Origin: Cladophialophora immunda
Taxonomy: Eukaryota; Ascomycota; Eurotiomycetes; Chaetothyriales; Herpotrichiellaceae
Assembly (NCBI RefSeq): GCF_000835495.1
Contig: NW_015622543.1
Span: 558,001 to 622,000, forward strand
Direction: 5' to 3'
Length of the DNA stretch: 64,000 nt
Numbering within the stretch: position 1 is the first letter of the stretch; the number at the start of each line of letters is the position of its first letter. Made by a program: the position numbers and the translations under genes. Shown here piece after piece: positions 62,065-64,000 of the stretch. The notes beneath the pieces were generated by a model that searched no databases, had not been told where the DNA came from, and saw only the letters and a list, made by a program, of their open reading frames with translations.

Positions 62065-64000
62065 CTTGACAATCGGCGGCGCATGATCCAGTCGCACGTT
62101 TCGTCCTGTTGCCCCTCTTGGGGAGATACGTAAGAAGGGCTGGAGGGGGGCGGCTGAAGCAGGATCTGGTTTCTTCAGATGTCCATGATCCGGGGGATAG
62201 ATACGAGGGGAAAAGATCACAAGATATAGATCAGATACTGCAGGCGCATGACCGAGTGCGGCCGGGAAAAGGGTCTATTGTCGCTCGCGTGTGTTTCCAA
62301 AAGATGAGGACAGCTGAGTATTTTTATGGACCTGTGCCCGGAGTGATTGGCGGCGATGATGATTTCGGCTGGAGGAAGCAGGGATGTGATTGGATTCGAA
62401 GTCCGTAGATGCTAGAGGGCGAGGATTTAAGAGAGATGGGAGAATTGAGGGATGAACGGTGGTGGGTGGGTGGATGGAGGCTGCGCTGGGCCGCAGGCGA
62501 GCTCGTGGCCCGCCGCTTGTCTCTGTCTAGCTGCCCACCAACTGCTTCTTCGACGCTTTCATCACCCACGGTCCATCCACCTCTCGATCTTCTTGTCTGG
62601 TTTGTTCCTGCGGATGGGCAACTTGTGCCAAGTCGCCAATTGTCCAAAAAAGTCCGAGAACGATGCAGGAGACGCTCCCTCGTCTGACCCTCGCTTCCTC
62701 TCCCGACACAGTCTGAGACATTCATTCTGCAAAACACCATCCAAAAGAACGGTCAGACGTATCACACTCGTTTCCTCTTCCGAGAGAGCCTAGCAGGATC
62801 GAAAGTCCCAGGTCTCACAATGATCAGTCGGTTTAATAGCCTGCAGATATCCCGGCTCCTGAGCTCACCCGCGCTGATTCAATTCCCTTTCGAAAGACCC
62901 TGTACTCAGTACTTTGCGCAGGGCGTCCTGGGTTTAGGCAGTCCACGCCGTTCAGGCTCAGGTTCAGGCCCACCTCCACCTCCCTCTCAACCTTTTCTCT
63001 AGGCCAGAGCGCGGTAATGATTCTCTTCCTCAAGCCATCTCAGTTGGTCGACGCATGCCCACTCCCTCGAGCAGGTCTAGTCGCTGGCGGTTTCTTTGGG
63101 TGGGTGTCAGCAGCAAGGCCATAAGCACTCCAACGCCGCTCGATCGCGAATCAAGTCAGGCCTGATGTGCGAGCGCTTGACGCCTGCTACGAACCTACGA
63201 CCGGAGGATTTTTGGATCGTTCGCAAGTTATTGGGAACGAAGGATTTTGAGTTATGATCATGCTTACGTTCATACCCCCTTCCCGGAACAACAGATACGC
63301 ACTCTCTGGACTACGAGCAGGCCAATGAGACTGAAAAGAGGATGCTTTCTTGACCAAGCTTTCACCACGTCTTGCAGTCGAGGAAGACAATGATCCCCAA
63401 TCGATTGAGATGATGCGTTTTCGATGTCTGAGTTCGTTCGCCAGTGTATCTGCTATGTTTGGGCCATGTTTGGGCCGTTTGATCCTCCTATTTCGCCCGT
63501 GTGGTTTGATTCGATGACCTCTATCGATTTCGGCGCCTGGATAGAGATGGTATAGGCGACGCTGTCCATCTCTGCAACCCTCTTCGCCAGTTTGACGCCA
63601 AATCCATCTCTGCCCGACTCGATGCTCTGGAGTGCTTGCCTCTCCGACCGTTATCGCAGGCAGGCCCGCAGACATATTTTCCCATTGGCGTTGCCTTGGT
63701 ACTTCGCAGTAACTGTCCTGTTTATGCCAACAAGCGTCAATCGGTTCATAGTTCCAGGTTTGCACAAATTATGTTTATGCCCGCGCCTTTGCAACGTTTG
63801 GTCTCCAGCAATCTACCCGGCCTTGCAGACTACAGCCGGACATGAAGTTCTTCCTTAGAACTACCGCCTTGTCTTGTTGATAGCTGCTGACAAGCTAGAC
63901 AGTTTAGGATCTTTGTTTTTCCACGCGAGATCACGTCACGGTTCGCGGAAGGAGCCTCACCCGCCGATATTGAGGCCAACGCACCACTTAGCTGTGCCAA
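62065..64000. other. Right edge, no gene supported
   Basis: A 192-codon minus-strand frame at 63187-63765 has no domain, odd composition and no homolog I recall. The rest has only short ORFs. Confidence 0.4.

Noticed and set aside
63187..63765. 192-codon minus-strand frame at the right edge
   Set aside because: No recognisable domain, unusual composition and no splice or promoter context.

Overview
The window looks like nuclear DNA of a filamentous ascomycete (Pezizomycotina). Genes are interrupted by short introns (about 35-80 bp, GT...AG). Zn2Cys6 regulators and MFS transporters abound. The transposable elements carry C-to-T/G-to-A damage of the kind made by repeat-induced point mutation (RIP). 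I cannot fix the genus. All functions are read from the sequence and from remembered family motifs; no search was run.

Layout. 1-6.65 kb is an AT-rich, RIP-degraded Ty3/gypsy retrotransposon on the minus strand (gag zinc knuckle, protease, reverse transcriptase, RNase H and integrase all recognisable through many stops). Its RNase H is split by a solo LTR with perfect 5-bp target duplications. 7.8-31.2 kb is a catabolic gene cluster: sugar-type MFS permease, Zn2Cys6 regulator, mitochondrial tricarboxylate-type carrier, tricarballylate-dehydrogenase-like flavoprotein, SDR, PrpF/aconitate-isomerase-like protein, aldehyde dehydrogenase, metallo-beta-lactamase-fold hydrolase and a second MFS permease. 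A 3.0-kb Mutator-like element sits inside the aldehyde dehydrogenase/hydrolase promoter region. 33.4-35.3 kb holds a broken ketosteroid-dehydrogenase-like flavoprotein gene. 35.3-41.9 kb is a graveyard of decayed genes (aldo-keto reductase, Myb-like, membrane protein) in partly AT-rich DNA. 42.3-49.4 kb holds an MFS transporter, two poorly characterised ORFs and a second Zn2Cys6 regulator. 51.2-62.1 kb holds a secreted carboxylesterase, a DUF1275 membrane protein, an intronless glucarate dehydratase, the replication protein Mcl1/Ctf4 and an alpha/beta hydrolase. The last 1.9 kb shows no gene I can support.

Main result. Every intact structural gene of the 8-31 kb cluster has one or two palindromic sites of the form CGG-N11-CCG in its promoter: 13 sites in roughly 3.6 kb of intergenic DNA, where about one is expected by chance. 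The first spacer base is always A or C, and the last is G or T in 12 of 13 (CGGM-N9-KCCG). This is the architecture of a Gal4-type Zn2Cys6 site. It suggests one regulon whose enzymes take up a polar compound, hydrolyse it, oxidise an alcohol to an acid, dehydrogenate a tricarballylate-like acid, isomerise the resulting aconitate-like product and deliver it to the mitochondrion. Substrate and order of steps are inference.
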